Below, piece after piece: positions 32,292 through 41,668 of a stretch of DNA of 64,000 nucleotides. A model generated the notes under the pieces. It saw only the letters and a list, made by a program, of their open reading frames with translations, ran no database searches and was not told the DNA's origin. The number at the start of each line of letters is the position of its first letter. Position 1 is the stretch's first letter. The stretch comes from Desulfovibrio sp. OH1186_COT-070. Its GTDB lineage: Bacteria > Desulfobacterota > Desulfovibrionia > Desulfovibrionales > Desulfovibrionaceae. Location of the stretch: NCBI RefSeq assembly GCF_003860215.1, contig NZ_RQYH01000006.1:1-64000 (forward strand), read 5' to 3'. A program made the position numbers and the translations under genes.

Positions 32292-33947
32292 ATGCGTGCC
32301 ATTGATACTCTGCGCACGGCCCTCATGGGCATTCTCACGGAAAAAGGGCTGGCATGGCCCTCCAAAACCGTCATCGAGCCGCCGCGCGACCCCAGGCACG
32401 GCGACCTCTCCGTCAATGCCGCCATGCTGCTGGCAAAGGAAGCCGGGGTCCCCCCCCGCGAACTGGCGCAGCTTTTTGCCCGCAAGCTCCTTGAACGCTG
32501 CCCCGACCTGCAGAAGGCCGAAGCCGCCGGGCCGGGCTTTTGCAATGTGACCTTCAGTCCCGGATTCTGGCAGCGTATCGTGACGGATATCGAAGCCGCC
32601 GGAGAAGGCTGGGGGCGGAGCGCGGAGCAAAATCCCCGCCGCATCCTTCTGGAATATGTTTCGGCCAACCCCACAGGCCCCCTGCATGTGGGGCACGGGC
32701 GCGGCGCGGCTGTGGGCGACAGCCTGACCCGCCTGCTGCGCGCGGTGGGGCATGAGGTGCATACCGAATATTATATCAACGATGCCGGCCGCCAGATGCG
32801 CCTGCTGGGCCTTTCTGTCTGGCTGCGCGTCAGGGAACTGGCCGGGCGGGATGTGGTTTTTCCCGAAGATTTTTACCGGGGCGAATACATTGTCCAGCTT
32901 GCCCGCACCATGCTGGACGCTGACCCCAACCTGCCCGACATGCCCGAAGACCAGGGGCAGGACCGCTGCTATGATTTCGCCATGAACGCCATTCTGGAAG
33001 GCATCAAGGCCGACCTCGCCGACTTTCGCGTGGAGCACCAGAACTGGTTTTCGGAAAAAACCCTGGTGGAAGACGGCGCCGTGGACGCGGCTTTTGCCGC
33101 CCTGACCGCCAACGGGCACACCCGTGAGCAGGATGGAGCCTTCTGGTTTGCCACCCAAGCGCTGGGGGACGACAAAGACCGTGTGCTGCGCAAATCCGAC
33201 GGCAGCCTGACCTACTTTGCCTCGGACATCGCCTACCACCACGACAAGTTCCGCCGCGGGTACGATTGGCTCATCGACGTCTGGGGCGCGGACCACCACG
33301 GCTACATTCCGCGCATGCGCGCCGCAATCACGGCCATGGGCAAAGCCGGGGAAAGTTTTGACGTGGTGCTCATCCAACTGGTGAACCTGCTGCGCAACGG
33401 AAAACCCGTGAGCATGTCCACACGCGCGGGCACCTTTGAAACCCTGGCCGATGTCATCAAGGAAGTGGGTACGGACGCAGCGCGCTTCATGTTTCTTTCG
33501 CGCAAGAGCGACAGTCCCCTGGATTTTGACCTCGAACTGGTCAAACAGCGCAGTATGGACAACCCCGTCTATTACGTGCAGTACGCCCACGCGCGCATCT
33601 GTGCGGTGTTGCGCCGTGCGGGAGAGCGCGGCATCACATTGCCGGCCGCCACAGATCCCCGCCTGCTCGCGGCTCTGGACACACCGGAGGACATGGCCCT
33701 GCTACGCAAGGCAGCCGCCTTCGAGGACATGCTGGCCCAGGCCGCGCGCGCCCTCAGCGTGCACCATGTGAGCCACTATCTCACGGAACTCTCCGGCCTG
33801 CTGCACAGCTATTATGCCCGGCATCAGGTTCTGTTGCCCGAGGACGAAGAGCGCAGTCTGGCCCGTCTGGCCCTGCTGCGCGCCATACGGCAGGTGCTGC
33901 GAAACGGCCTGGACGTGCTGGGAGTCGGCGCGCCGGACGCCATGTAG
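32292..33947 (+). CDS. argS: Arginyl-tRNA synthetase
   Basis: A 551-residue class I aminoacyl-tRNA synthetase. An N-terminal additional domain (about 1-110) is followed by the HIGH-type motif in SANPTGPLHVGHGRGA. The later KMSKS-like loop is GKPVSMSTRAGT; ArgS enzymes often lack the canonical lysine. The DALRM-type anticodon-binding domain occupies the last about 130 residues (NPVYYVQYAHARI onward). Length is normal. AAGGACACACT precedes the ATG. Confidence 0.97.
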   Translation: MRAIDTLRTALMGILTEKGLAWPSKTVIEPPRDPRHGDLSVNAAMLLAKEAGVPPRELAQLFARKLLERCPDLQKAEAAGPGFCNVTFSPGFWQRIVTDIEAAGEGWGRSAEQNPRRILLEYVSANPTGPLHVGHGRGAAVGDSLTRLLRAVGHEVHTEYYINDAGRQMRLLGLSVWLRVRELAGRDVVFPEDFYRGEYIVQLARTMLDADPNLPDMPEDQGQDRCYDFAMNAILEGIKADLADFRVEHQNWFSEKTLVEDGAVDAAFAALTANGHTREQDGAFWFATQALGDDKDRVLRKSDGSLTYFASDIAYHHDKFRRGYDWLIDVWGADHHGYIPRMRAAITAMGKAGESFDVVLIQLVNLLRNGKPVSMSTRAGTFETLADVIKEVGTDAARFMFLSRKSDSPLDFDLELVKQRSMDNPVYYVQYAHARICAVLRRAGERGITLPAATDPRLLAALDTPEDMALLRKAAAFEDMLAQAARALSVHHVSHYLTELSGLLHSYYARHQVLLPEDEERSLARLALLRAIRQVLRNGLDVLGVGAPDAM

Positions 33948-34003
33948 CCCAAAATGTCGGCAAACCGCGCAAAAAACCCGCCTGGAAACGCGCAAGGAAA
34001 CAT

Positions 34004-34747
34004 ATGGCCGGTCCCCTGCGAAAACCCCGCTCCAAAGCCTCTGCCCCGCCCCCGCAGCGCGACTCCACGCTGCGCCTGAGCAGGCCCATGACCATCCTTG
34101 CCGCCACGGCTCTGATCGCAGCCGTGGGCTGGGCTTTTTTCATGGGCTTCATGGTGGGACGAGGCCAGAACCCCGAAGCGCGCGTGGAACAGATGGCGGG
34201 CATTTTCCAACCCTCCCGGCCCGCAGAAACGCCGCCGCAGGAAAGCCCGCCACAAGCCCCCCCGCAGGACCCGCAGTCTCCCCCGGCGACTCCGGAAACT
34301 CCGGCGACTCCGCCACCTGGCTCGACAGCAGAAAAACCCGCCCCGTCCTCTGCGCGCCCCACTGGCCAGGCTCTGGAAGCCTGGGGCCACAAAGCCGCCG
34401 CTCCGGCCCCGGCAGATCCCGGCCCTGTTCCGGGCTCTCCTCCCCGCAAGGAGGGCACCCCCGCCCGCGCCGCAGAGGCAGTTCCGCCCTTGGCCCAGCA
34501 TGATTTTGTCTATCAGGTGGCTGCCTTCAAAAATCCCGGGGATGCCGCCAAACTGCGCCGGAAGCTGGAAGAAAAGGGCTTGCGCGCCCAGGTCTGGCAA
34601 AGCGGCAGGCTGCACATGGTCAGGGTCAGGCTGCGGGGCTCGGACAACGATGCTTCCCGCCTGCGGGAAGAGCTGAAGCGCATGAATCTGGGCACTCCCC
34701 TGCTGGAATCCAAAAAATCCGTGACAGGCCGCAAAAACAACCGCTGA
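34004..34747 (+). CDS. SPOR-domain inner-membrane protein
   Basis: A 247-residue protein with a basic cytoplasmic N-terminus and one membrane span at about residues 29-50 (TILAATALIAAVGWAFFMGFM). A long Pro/Ala/Thr-rich periplasmic linker follows. The C-terminal SPOR domain (FVYQVAAFKNPGDAAKLRRK onward, ending LKRMNLGTPLL) binds denuded peptidoglycan glycans in this family. This layout resembles FtsN and DedD, so a role in cell division or envelope maintenance is likely. AAGGAAACAT precedes the ATG. The mlaE gene starts 8 nt downstream. Confidence 0.88.
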   Translation: MAGPLRKPRSKASAPPPQRDSTLRLSRPMTILAATALIAAVGWAFFMGFMVGRGQNPEARVEQMAGIFQPSRPAETPPQESPPQAPPQDPQSPPATPETPATPPPGSTAEKPAPSSARPTGQALEAWGHKAAAPAPADPGPVPGSPPRKEGTPARAAEAVPPLAQHDFVYQVAAFKNPGDAAKLRRKLEEKGLRAQVWQSGRLHMVRVRLRGSDNDASRLREELKRMNLGTPLLESKKSVTGRKNNR

Positions 34748-34755
34748 GGAACGCC

Positions 34756-35550
34756 ATGCCATGCCCCGGACACTTTCTCCGCCTGATGGGCCGCCCCTGC
34801 CTGCGCGGCATTGATGCTCTGGGCGGTACGGCTCTCTTCTTTCTGGAGGGTCTGCTCCAGATTTTTTCCGGCCCCAGAATTTTTCCGCGCACTCTGCACC
34901 AGATATATGTCATCGGCTCCAAATCCCTTTTTCTTATCCTGCTCATCGGTCTTTTCTGCGGTATGGTGCTGGGCTTGCAGGGCTACTACACCCTTGTGCA
35001 GTTCGGCTCCGTGGGCATGCTGGGATCGGCCGTATCCCTGAGCCTTGTGCGCGAACTGGGGCCGGTGCTGACGGCCATCATGCTCACGGGGCGCGCCGGA
35101 TCCTCCATGGCCGCAGAAATCGGCGTCATGCGCATCACAGACCAGATCGACGCCCTGGATGTCATGGACATCAATTCCATGGGCTATCTGGTCAGTCCGC
35201 GCCTGCTGGCTGCGGCCATCTGCTTTCCCCTGCTCACCGCCATTTTTGACGTTGTCGGCATTTTCGGAGGCTATCTCACGGGCGTCCTCATGCTCAACAT
35301 CAACGAAGGCGCCTATTTTTACCGCATTTCCAGCGCCCTCACGCTTACGGACATCGGCGGCGGTTTTCTCAAGGCGCTGGTCTTCGCCCTGCTTGTGACC
35401 ACTGTCTGCTGCCGTCAGGGCTATACTGCGGACAAGAGGCGCGACAGCATGGGGCCGGAGGCCGTGGGCAATGCCACCACCTCGGCAGTGGTCATCTCCT
35501 GCGTGCTTATTCTGGCCGCAGATTACGTTATCACTTCCTTTCTGCTGTGA
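34756..35550 (+). CDS. mlaE: MlaE-type ABC transporter permease
   Basis: A 264-residue permease of the MlaE/YrbE family, which moves phospholipid between outer and inner membranes with MlaF (ATPase) and MlaD (MCE protein). About five to six membrane segments are visible. Conserved blocks are SLVRELGPVLTAIMLTGRAGSSMAAEIGVMRITDQIDAL and DVMDINSMGYLVSPRLLA, plus GPEAVGNATTSAVV at the end. GAGGAACGCC precedes the ATG. The genes for MlaF and MlaD are not adjacent, since ruvC follows, so this permease is separated from its partners. Confidence 0.9.
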   Translation: MPCPGHFLRLMGRPCLRGIDALGGTALFFLEGLLQIFSGPRIFPRTLHQIYVIGSKSLFLILLIGLFCGMVLGLQGYYTLVQFGSVGMLGSAVSLSLVRELGPVLTAIMLTGRAGSSMAAEIGVMRITDQIDALDVMDINSMGYLVSPRLLAAAICFPLLTAIFDVVGIFGGYLTGVLMLNINEGAYFYRISSALTLTDIGGGFLKALVFALLVTTVCCRQGYTADKRRDSMGPEAVGNATTSAVVISCVLILAADYVITSFLL

Positions 35551-35558
35551 GGTCTGCT

Positions 35559-36068
35559 GTGCCGCCTGTCACCGTTATCGGCATTGATCCCGGCTCCCAG
35601 CGCACAGGCTGGGGTGTGGTGCAGGAGGTTTCGGGGACGCTGCGTCTGGTGGACTGCGGCGTGGTGCGCGCCAGCGCGGCCGGACAGGAGTTTTCCGAAA
35701 GGCTGGCCCATATCTACCGCGAGCTTTTTCACCTGCTGGAGCGCCTGCAACCGCAGGAAGCCGCCATCGAACAGGTTTTTACCGCAAAAAATGCGGCCAG
35801 CGCCCTGAAGCTCGGCCAGGCGCGGGGGGTGGCTGTGGCGGCCTGCGCGGCCCACGGGCTTGTCATCAATGACTACACGCCCACGGTGGTCAAAAAGTCT
35901 CTGGTGGGCGAAGGCCGGGCAGAAAAAGAGCAGGTGGCCTTCATGGCCCGGCGTCTGCTCAATGTCAGGGACGCCCGCTGGCCGCTGGACGCTTCTGACG
36001 CGCTGGCCGTGGCCATTTGCCATCTTGCAGCGCGGCGCATGAAAATTTTTGCGACACGGCAGGCATAG
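35559..36068 (+). CDS. ruvC: Holliday junction resolvase RuvC
   Basis: A 169-residue endonuclease that cuts Holliday junctions with RuvAB. Catalytic acids are visible in GIDPGSQRTGWG (Asp), AIEQVFTAKNAASALKLGQARG (Glu) and DASDALAVAICH (two Asp). The start is taken as GTG 35559, with GAGG 7 nt upstream in the mlaE stop region. GTG 35547 would overlap mlaE by 4 nt and add four residues. ruvA and ruvB are not in the window. Confidence 0.95.
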   Translation: MPPVTVIGIDPGSQRTGWGVVQEVSGTLRLVDCGVVRASAAGQEFSERLAHIYRELFHLLERLQPQEAAIEQVFTAKNAASALKLGQARGVAVAACAAHGLVINDYTPTVVKKSLVGEGRAEKEQVAFMARRLLNVRDARWPLDASDALAVAICHLAARRMKIFATRQA

Positions 36069-36110
36069 GCGCGCGCGAGATGCGCGGCTCCGCTTTGCGC
36101 GCGGGCAGCA

Positions 36111-36138
36111 AAAATCCCCCGGCGAGGCTCCGGGGGAT
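36111..36138 (-). terminator. Intrinsic terminator of the cyclophilin gene
   Basis: A 9-bp stem ATCCCCCGG/CCGGGGGAT. On the minus strand the second arm is followed by a run of T (GGGGGATTTTTGC). It lies 38 nt after the cyclophilin stop codon and also sits between convergent ruvC and the cyclophilin gene. Confidence 0.75.
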
Positions 36139-36175
36139 GCAAATACCGGGAAAACCGGCGGGCCTTGCAGCACGC

Positions 36176-36769
36176 TTATTCCTGCACCACTGCCTTTTTG
36201 ATCAGCACGGTTTCCAGGGGCACATCGTCATGAAAGCCCTTTTTGCCCGTTTTGACTCCGGCAATCCTGTCCACCACATCCTGGCCCTGAACCACCTTGC
36301 CGAACACGGCATAGCCCCAGCCCTGCGGCGTCTGGGACTTGAAGTCAAGAAAGGCATTGTCCCTGGAATTGATGAAAAACTGGGCCGTGGCCGAATGCGG
36401 ATCCGAAGTGCGGGCCATGGCAATGGTGTACTTGGCGTTTTTCAGCCCGTTGTCCGCCTCGTTGCGTATGGGGGCGCGGGTTTCCTTCTGCTTCATCTCT
36501 GCGGTGAAGCCGCCGCCCTGAATCATGAAATCCTTGATGACGCGGTGAAAAATCGTCCCGTCGTAAAAACCCGCCTTCACATACTGGACAAAATTGGCCG
36601 CGCTGATGGGAGCTTTGCGCGCGTCAAGCCGCAGCACAATGTCACCGTGCGAGGTTTCCAGACGGATCACCGGGTCGGGCGAGGCCGCCCGGACAGGGTG
36701 GGGCAAAAACAGGGGAAGGGCAAGGCAAAAAAGCAGCGCGGCAATGCGCGCCAGACCGACAGTTTTCAT
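36176..36769 (-). CDS. Periplasmic peptidyl-prolyl cis-trans isomerase (cyclophilin)
   Basis: A 197-residue cyclophilin with a clear signal peptide (about 1-28, ending VRAAS), so it should act in the periplasm like PpiA. Core motifs are [36 protein letters not shown] (catalytic Arg region), [17 protein letters not shown], and [20 protein letters not shown]. All key residues are present. GGAG lies upstream of the ATG. It is monocistronic, with its own terminator. Confidence 0.95.
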   Translation of the reverse strand: MKTVGLARIAALLFCLALPLFLPHPVRAASPDPVIRLETSHGDIVLRLDARKAPISAANFVQYVKAGFYDGTIFHRVIKDFMIQGGGFTAEMKQKETRAPIRNEADNGLKNAKYTIAMARTSDPHSATAQFFINSRDNAFLDFKSQTPQGWGYAVFGKVVQGQDVVDRIAGVKTGKKGFHDDVPLETVLIKKAVVQE

Positions 36770-36891
36770 TCTCCGCCTCCGTGCGGGTATGTGTACGCGG
36801 CAAATACGCCGGAGCGCATCCTAGCACGGGCCGCTCCGGCCAGCAAGGAGCGGAAGGCCAGGACAGGCAAAAGCCCGGCGCGCAGAAACCC

Positions 36892-36919
36892 TTGCTAAAA
36901 CGCCGCACGTTCATATATA
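36892..36919 (+). promoter_or_regulatory. Putative promoter of the BI-1/YccA-like gene
   Basis: TTGCTA (36892-36897) and TATATA (36914-36919) are spaced by 16 bp. The -10 lies inside the near-palindrome TTCATATATATGTGAA, which could also bind a regulator. Confidence 0.4.
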
Positions 36920-36985
36920 TGTGAAAAACGCGGACAGGAAGATACTCCCCGGCCGCAGGTTTTCAACAGTTTTTCGGAGGATACC

Positions 36986-37690
36986 ATGCCCAATACGTCC
37001 ACAGTCGCCCAAAGCGGCGTCAGAAGCGTCGCTTCCGTTTTCATGCGCCAGGTCTACCAGTGGATGACCGCCGGTTTGGCCCTGACCACAGTGGTGGCCT
37101 TTGCGGTGGCCGGATCGCCCGCCATCCAGCAGGCCATTTTCGGCAACACCCTGGTGCTCATTCTCATGGTGGTGGCCCAGTTCGGTCTGGTCATCGCTCT
37201 TTCGGCCGCAGTCCACAAAATGTCCGCCAGCACAGCCACGGGTCTGTTTCTGCTCTACTCCGCCGTGACAGGCGCCACGCTGTCGTCCATTTTTGTTGTC
37301 TATCCGGTGGCCTCCATTGCCAACGCCTTTCTGGTCACCACAGGCACCTTTCTGGCCATGTCGGTCTACGGCACAGTGACCCGGCGCGACCTCACGGCCA
37401 TGGGCAGCTTTCTGTTCATGGGCCTTGTCGGCCTGCTCATTGCCATGGTGGTCAACATCTTCCTCCAGAGCAGCATGATGGACTTCATCATCAGTTGCCT
37501 GGGCGTGCTCATTTTCACCGGGCTTACGGCCTATGACACGCAGAAGCTGCGCCAGTTCGGCGAAAATGCTCCCCTGGACGACGGAACCGCCATCCGGCGC
37601 GGAGCCATTCTGGGGGCGCTGACCCTGTATCTTGATTTTATCAATCTTTTCCTGATGATGCTGCGCCTGTTCGGCGGAAACCGCGACTAG
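36986..37690 (+). CDS. Bax inhibitor-1/YccA family membrane protein
   Basis: A 234-residue integral membrane protein with seven hydrophobic segments, as expected for the BI-1 (TMBIM) family. Typical motifs are FMRQVYQWMTAGLALTTVVA at the start and FTGLTAYDTQKLRQFGE near the end. The final LYLDFINLFLMMLRLFGGNRD is the strongly conserved tail. In bacteria these proteins interact with FtsH or act as pH-dependent calcium leaks; the role here is unknown. GGAGGATACC precedes the ATG. Confidence 0.92.
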   Translation: MPNTSTVAQSGVRSVASVFMRQVYQWMTAGLALTTVVAFAVAGSPAIQQAIFGNTLVLILMVVAQFGLVIALSAAVHKMSASTATGLFLLYSAVTGATLSSIFVVYPVASIANAFLVTTGTFLAMSVYGTVTRRDLTAMGSFLFMGLVGLLIAMVVNIFLQSSMMDFIISCLGVLIFTGLTAYDTQKLRQFGENAPLDDGTAIRRGAILGALTLYLDFINLFLMMLRLFGGNRD

Positions 37691-37728
37691 GGAATCCGCA
37701 AAAAACGCGCCATCGCGAACGTAACGGC

Positions 37729-37760
37729 GGGTGGGCGAAGGCCGGGGCTTTCGCCCACCC
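37729..37760. terminator. Hairpin overlapping the annotated rnr start
   Basis: GGGTGGGCGAA (37729-37739) pairs perfectly with TTCGCCCACCC (37750-37760), followed by TTCCC. The GTG start codon of the RNase R gene lies inside the left arm. It may end the BI-1 transcript, control rnr translation, or both. Confidence 0.45.
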
Positions 37761-40064
37761 TTCCCTTCCGCAGAAGAAGTCTTGCGGGCTGTGGCCGCCC
37801 TGAACCGCCCCGCACGCACAGATGCCCTGCTGCGCGCCCTTGACCTGCCCCGGCGGGACAAAAAAAACCTGGAAGAAAGCCTGTACCTGCTGGCCGCGCA
37901 CCACCGCCTCCTGCGTCTGCGCGGGGGGCTCTGGACATTGCCGGACAAACTCGAAAACCTGACCGGGCGCTTCAGCGCGCTGAGCGGGGGGGGAGGATTC
38001 GTCACCCCGCTGCGGACAGCACGCCCCGGCGTCCGTTCCCGCAAAGGCCCGGACGCGCGGGACGTGCATATTCCCGTCGGCCAGACAGGCGATGCCTGGC
38101 ACAAGGACATTGTGCGTGTGGCCCTCATGCCGGGCAAGGGGCACGGCCCGTCTCCCGAGGGGCGCATTGTGGCTGTGGAGGAACGCACGCTCACGGAAGT
38201 CCCCGCCCATGTGCAGATGCGCACGGGGCGCAAGCTCTTTTGCCGTCCGGCGGACAGCCGCCTGCCCGTTGCCTTCAGCGTGGATGTTCCCGACGGGGAA
38301 CTGCCCCGACAGGGCGCGCTGCTTCTTCTGGCTCCGGAAAAACAACTGGCCTCCGACCTCTGGAGCGCCCGCATCCTCGGGGACTACGGCCATGAAGACA
38401 GCATGGCCGTGCAGGAAGAACTGGTCAAGGTCAACCACCAGGCCCCGCGCGACTTTTCCGGGGCCGCGCTGGCCGAGGCTGCGGCCCTGCCCCGCGTCTT
38501 CCGGCAGGAAGACCTGCACGGGCGCGAAGACCTGCGCCGCTTCCCGCTGGTGACCATTGACGGAGAAGACGCGCGCGACTTTGACGACGCCATTCATGTG
38601 GAGCGCACTCCGAACGGCTGGTTTCTGCGGGTGGCTGTCGCCGATGTGAGCCACTATGTGCGCCCGCGCGGCGAGGGCCGCCCCGGCGCTCTGGACGGCG
38701 AAGCGCAAACGCGCGGCAACTCCTGGTATTTTCCCCTGTCTGTCGAGCCCATGCTGCCGCCCGCACTCTCCAACGATCTGTGCAGCCTGCGGCCCGGCGA
38801 GGACCGGTTGGCAATGCTGGTCGGCATTCCCTTTTCCGCCGACGGGACGCCGGGAGAGGCCCGCTTTTCCCCGGCGGTCATGCGCTCGGCCGCGCGGCTG
38901 ACCTACGATGAGCTCAAAGACTGCCTGCTGGACAAAAAACCGGATGCTCTAGCGCTCCTGACCGGACAGCCGGACGGGCAGGCAGTGCTGGACATGCTGG
39001 AACAAGCCCTGGCTCTGGCCGCCCTGTTGCGTCAGACCCGCGCGCGGCGCGGCAGTCTGGATCTCGATTTGCCCGAAGCCGCCTGCCGCACGGATGAGGC
39101 CGGGCGCGTTGTCTGGATGGGGCACCGCCAGCGCCACGACATTCACCGCCTTGTGGAGGAATTCATGATCGCGGCCAACGAGGCTGTGGCGCGCCGCCTG
39201 CGGGACGCGGAGCTGCCCTTTCTCTACCGCGTACATCCCCGCCCCGATGCCGACCGCCTCCGATCCCTTTTTGACAGTCTGGCTGCGGCGGGTCTTGAAC
39301 CACAAGGACGCAACGCCGCCCGCCTGCGGGATGTGCTGGACAGGGCAAAGGGCACGGAAAAGGAATTTCCGGTCAGCAGACTCTGCCTGCGGGCCATGCC
39401 CCAGGCCCGCTACCAACCTGACAATGAAGGACATTTCGGCCTGGCCTCACAGGCATATTGCCATTTTACCTCTCCCATCCGCCGCTATGCCGACCTTTTG
39501 ACCCATCGGGCGCTGAAGACCGCTCTGGGCGTGCCCGCCGGTGCGCTCCCGGCAGGCGAAAAGCTCCGGCGCGTGGCCGAGGGGATCAACAAGTGCGAGC
39601 GGGCGGCCATGGCCTGCGAGCGCGAGATGGAGCGGCGCATGGGCTGCCTGGCCCTGCTGCCGCACGCGGGCGAACGCTTCCGGGGAGTGATTGCGGGCGT
39701 CACGCATTTCGGCATTTTTGTGGAGCTTGCGCTCATGCCGGTGGAGGGCATGATCCGCACCGAGGATCTGGGCGATGACTATTATGACTTTGATGCGCGC
39801 GCCATGAGCCTGACAGGGCGGCATTCGGGCGTGGCATGGCGCATGGGTCAGAGCCTTGAGGTGATCTTGTCCCATGTCAGTTTGGGGCGGTTGGAAATCC
39901 GCCTCATGCCTCTGGAATTGCCCGAACCTGTCAAGGGCGGCAGGCGTGCAGGGCGCAGGGCAGGGCACGAAAAACGGGGCAAAAAACGGCCGGAACAAGC
40001 ACGCGCCCGCAGATCCCGGCAGCGCGCCGCTCGAGGCTCCGGCACAGGGAGGCGCGGCCGATGA
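37731..40064 (+). CDS. rnr: Ribonuclease R (RNB family exoribonuclease)
   Basis: A 777-residue 3'-5' exoribonuclease. Order of domains: an N-terminal winged helix (about 12-65), cold-shock OB domains (about 80-230), the RNB catalytic domain (about 255-590), an S1 domain (about 640-720) and a basic tail (KRGKKRPEQARARRSRQR) for RNA binding. The RNB active site is FPLVTIDGEDARDFDDAIHV. CHFTSPIRRYADLLTHRAL is the other hallmark. The GTG start lies in a hairpin stem and has no clear ribosome site; TTG 37782 or GTG 37791 are alternatives. The PSAEEVL stretch upstream of those is family-like, which favours 37731. Its stop overlaps the murJ start by 4 nt. Confidence 0.93.
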   Translation: MGEGRGFRPPFPSAEEVLRAVAALNRPARTDALLRALDLPRRDKKNLEESLYLLAAHHRLLRLRGGLWTLPDKLENLTGRFSALSGGGGFVTPLRTARPGVRSRKGPDARDVHIPVGQTGDAWHKDIVRVALMPGKGHGPSPEGRIVAVEERTLTEVPAHVQMRTGRKLFCRPADSRLPVAFSVDVPDGELPRQGALLLLAPEKQLASDLWSARILGDYGHEDSMAVQEELVKVNHQAPRDFSGAALAEAAALPRVFRQEDLHGREDLRRFPLVTIDGEDARDFDDAIHVERTPNGWFLRVAVADVSHYVRPRGEGRPGALDGEAQTRGNSWYFPLSVEPMLPPALSNDLCSLRPGEDRLAMLVGIPFSADGTPGEARFSPAVMRSAARLTYDELKDCLLDKKPDALALLTGQPDGQAVLDMLEQALALAALLRQTRARRGSLDLDLPEAACRTDEAGRVVWMGHRQRHDIHRLVEEFMIAANEAVARRLRDAELPFLYRVHPRPDADRLRSLFDSLAAAGLEPQGRNAARLRDVLDRAKGTEKEFPVSRLCLRAMPQARYQPDNEGHFGLASQAYCHFTSPIRRYADLLTHRALKTALGVPAGALPAGEKLRRVAEGINKCERAAMACEREMERRMGCLALLPHAGERFRGVIAGVTHFGIFVELALMPVEGMIRTEDLGDDYYDFDARAMSLTGRHSGVAWRMGQSLEVILSHVSLGRLEIRLMPLELPEPVKGGRRAGRRAGHEKRGKKRPEQARARRSRQRAARGSGTGRRGR

Positions 40065-41668
40065 GTTTGCTCGGCACACGCCAGAGCATGGGCGCGGCAG
40101 CCCTGCTGCTGGCCGCCAGCACCGTGCTTTCCCGCGTCATGGGCCTTGTGCGCGACAAGATCATCTCCTGGCAGTTCGGCGCGGGCGGAGAGGCGGATCT
40201 GTATTTTGCCGCATTTGTGCTGCCTGACGCCATCAACTATCTGCTGGCCGGCGGCTTCATGTCCATCACCATCATTCCCCTGCTGACCCGCCGCTTTCAG
40301 GAGGATGCCGCAGACGCCTGGCGATTTTTCTCCTGTGTTTTCTGCTGGATGGCTGCGGCCTCCCTGGCCCTGACTCTGGCAGCCATGTGCGCCGCACCGT
40401 GGCTGGCGCGCCTGACGGCTCCGGGATTTACCCCGGAGCAGTGCCAGCGGCTGGCCCTGTTCATGCGCATCATCCTGCCCGCACAGGTTTTTTTTCTCTG
40501 CGGGGCCTGCGTCACAGCCCTGCTCTTCATGCGGCGGCAGTTCCGGGTTCCTGCGCTGGCTCCCCTGGTCTACAACGGCAGCATCATCGCTCTGGGCCTG
40601 CTTCTGCCCTGGCTGGACAGCCTGCCCTGGGTGCGCGCCCTTTTGCCCCAAAGCCTGTGGGGACGCATGGACGGCATGACGGGCTATTGCGTGGGCGTGA
40701 CCCTGGGCGCGGCCCTGGGCGCTTTCGCCCTGCCCCTGCGGGTGGCAGCCAAGGGCGGCCTGTGGATTGCGCCGGTCTGGCGGCATCCGCTCATGGGCAC
40801 TTTTCTGCTCACGGCGCTGCCCCTCATGCTGGGCCAGACCATCATGATGCTGGACGAACAATTCCTGCGCGTTTTCGGCAGCATGGCCGGAGAAGGGGCT
40901 GTGAGCCTGCTCAACTATGCCCGCCGCATCGCGCAGGTTCCGGTGGGCCTGGTGGGGCAGGCCGCAGCCGTGGCATCCTATCCCTTTCTGGTGTCCCTGC
41001 TGGCCCAGGGCGATGCCCAACGCTTTGACCAGACCCTGCATGCGGCCCTGCGCGCGAGCCTGGGGCTGATCATCCCCTGCGCCCTGTGCATGGCGGCCAC
41101 GGCCTGGCCCATTCTCGGGCTGATCTTCGAGGGCGGCCGCTTTGGCCCCGCGCAGACACTGGCAGCCGCTCCCCTGACCCGCATCATGCTGGCCTCTGCG
41201 CCTTTCTGGATACTCTACATGGTACTGGTGCGCGCCTACTACGCCCACGCCGACACCCTGACTCCCGCCGTCACCGGCACGGCCATGACCCTCCTCTGCC
41301 TGCCCGTATACTTTTTCTGGGCAGCCCCGCGCGGGGCCTGGGCCATTGCAACCGTATCCGCCGCGAGCGTCAGCCTGTATACGCTCTGGCTCACGGCCAT
41401 CTGGATACGCCGCCAGGGTTCCGGCGCTCTGACCGGGCTGGCTGGGCTGGGATTGCGGGCAACCTTGTGCTCCCTGCCGGGCGCGGCGGCCGCCCTGCTG
41501 CTTTCCGACGCGGTGCAGCGCGGCGTCCATCTGCCGCCCCCCCTCACCGCCGCTCTGGCGCTGGCCGCCGGAGGGTGTGTTTTTGTTGTGTTGTTCCTGC
41601 CCCTGGCCCGCCTTTTTGCCCCCGGCATTCTGGAACCACTGACGCGCCGACTGCGCGGCGCATCCTGA
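40061..41668 (+). CDS. murJ: Lipid II flippase MurJ
   Basis: A 535-residue MOP-superfamily flippase with about 14 membrane segments. It exports lipid II for peptidoglycan synthesis. Family blocks are STVLSRVMGLVRDKIISWQFG and DLYFAAFVLPDAINYLLAGG, which contain the essential Arg residues. FRVPALAPLVYNGSIIALGLL and LLNYARRIAQVPVGLVGQAAAVASYP are also typical. The ATG lies within the rnr stop (ATGA), indicating translational coupling. Confidence 0.95.
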   Translation: MSLLGTRQSMGAAALLLAASTVLSRVMGLVRDKIISWQFGAGGEADLYFAAFVLPDAINYLLAGGFMSITIIPLLTRRFQEDAADAWRFFSCVFCWMAAASLALTLAAMCAAPWLARLTAPGFTPEQCQRLALFMRIILPAQVFFLCGACVTALLFMRRQFRVPALAPLVYNGSIIALGLLLPWLDSLPWVRALLPQSLWGRMDGMTGYCVGVTLGAALGAFALPLRVAAKGGLWIAPVWRHPLMGTFLLTALPLMLGQTIMMLDEQFLRVFGSMAGEGAVSLLNYARRIAQVPVGLVGQAAAVASYPFLVSLLAQGDAQRFDQTLHAALRASLGLIIPCALCMAATAWPILGLIFEGGRFGPAQTLAAAPLTRIMLASAPFWILYMVLVRAYYAHADTLTPAVTGTAMTLLCLPVYFFWAAPRGAWAIATVSAASVSLYTLWLTAIWIRRQGSGALTGLAGLGLRATLCSLPGAAAALLLSDAVQRGVHLPPPLTAALALAAGGCVFVVLFLPLARLFAPGILEPLTRRLRGAS

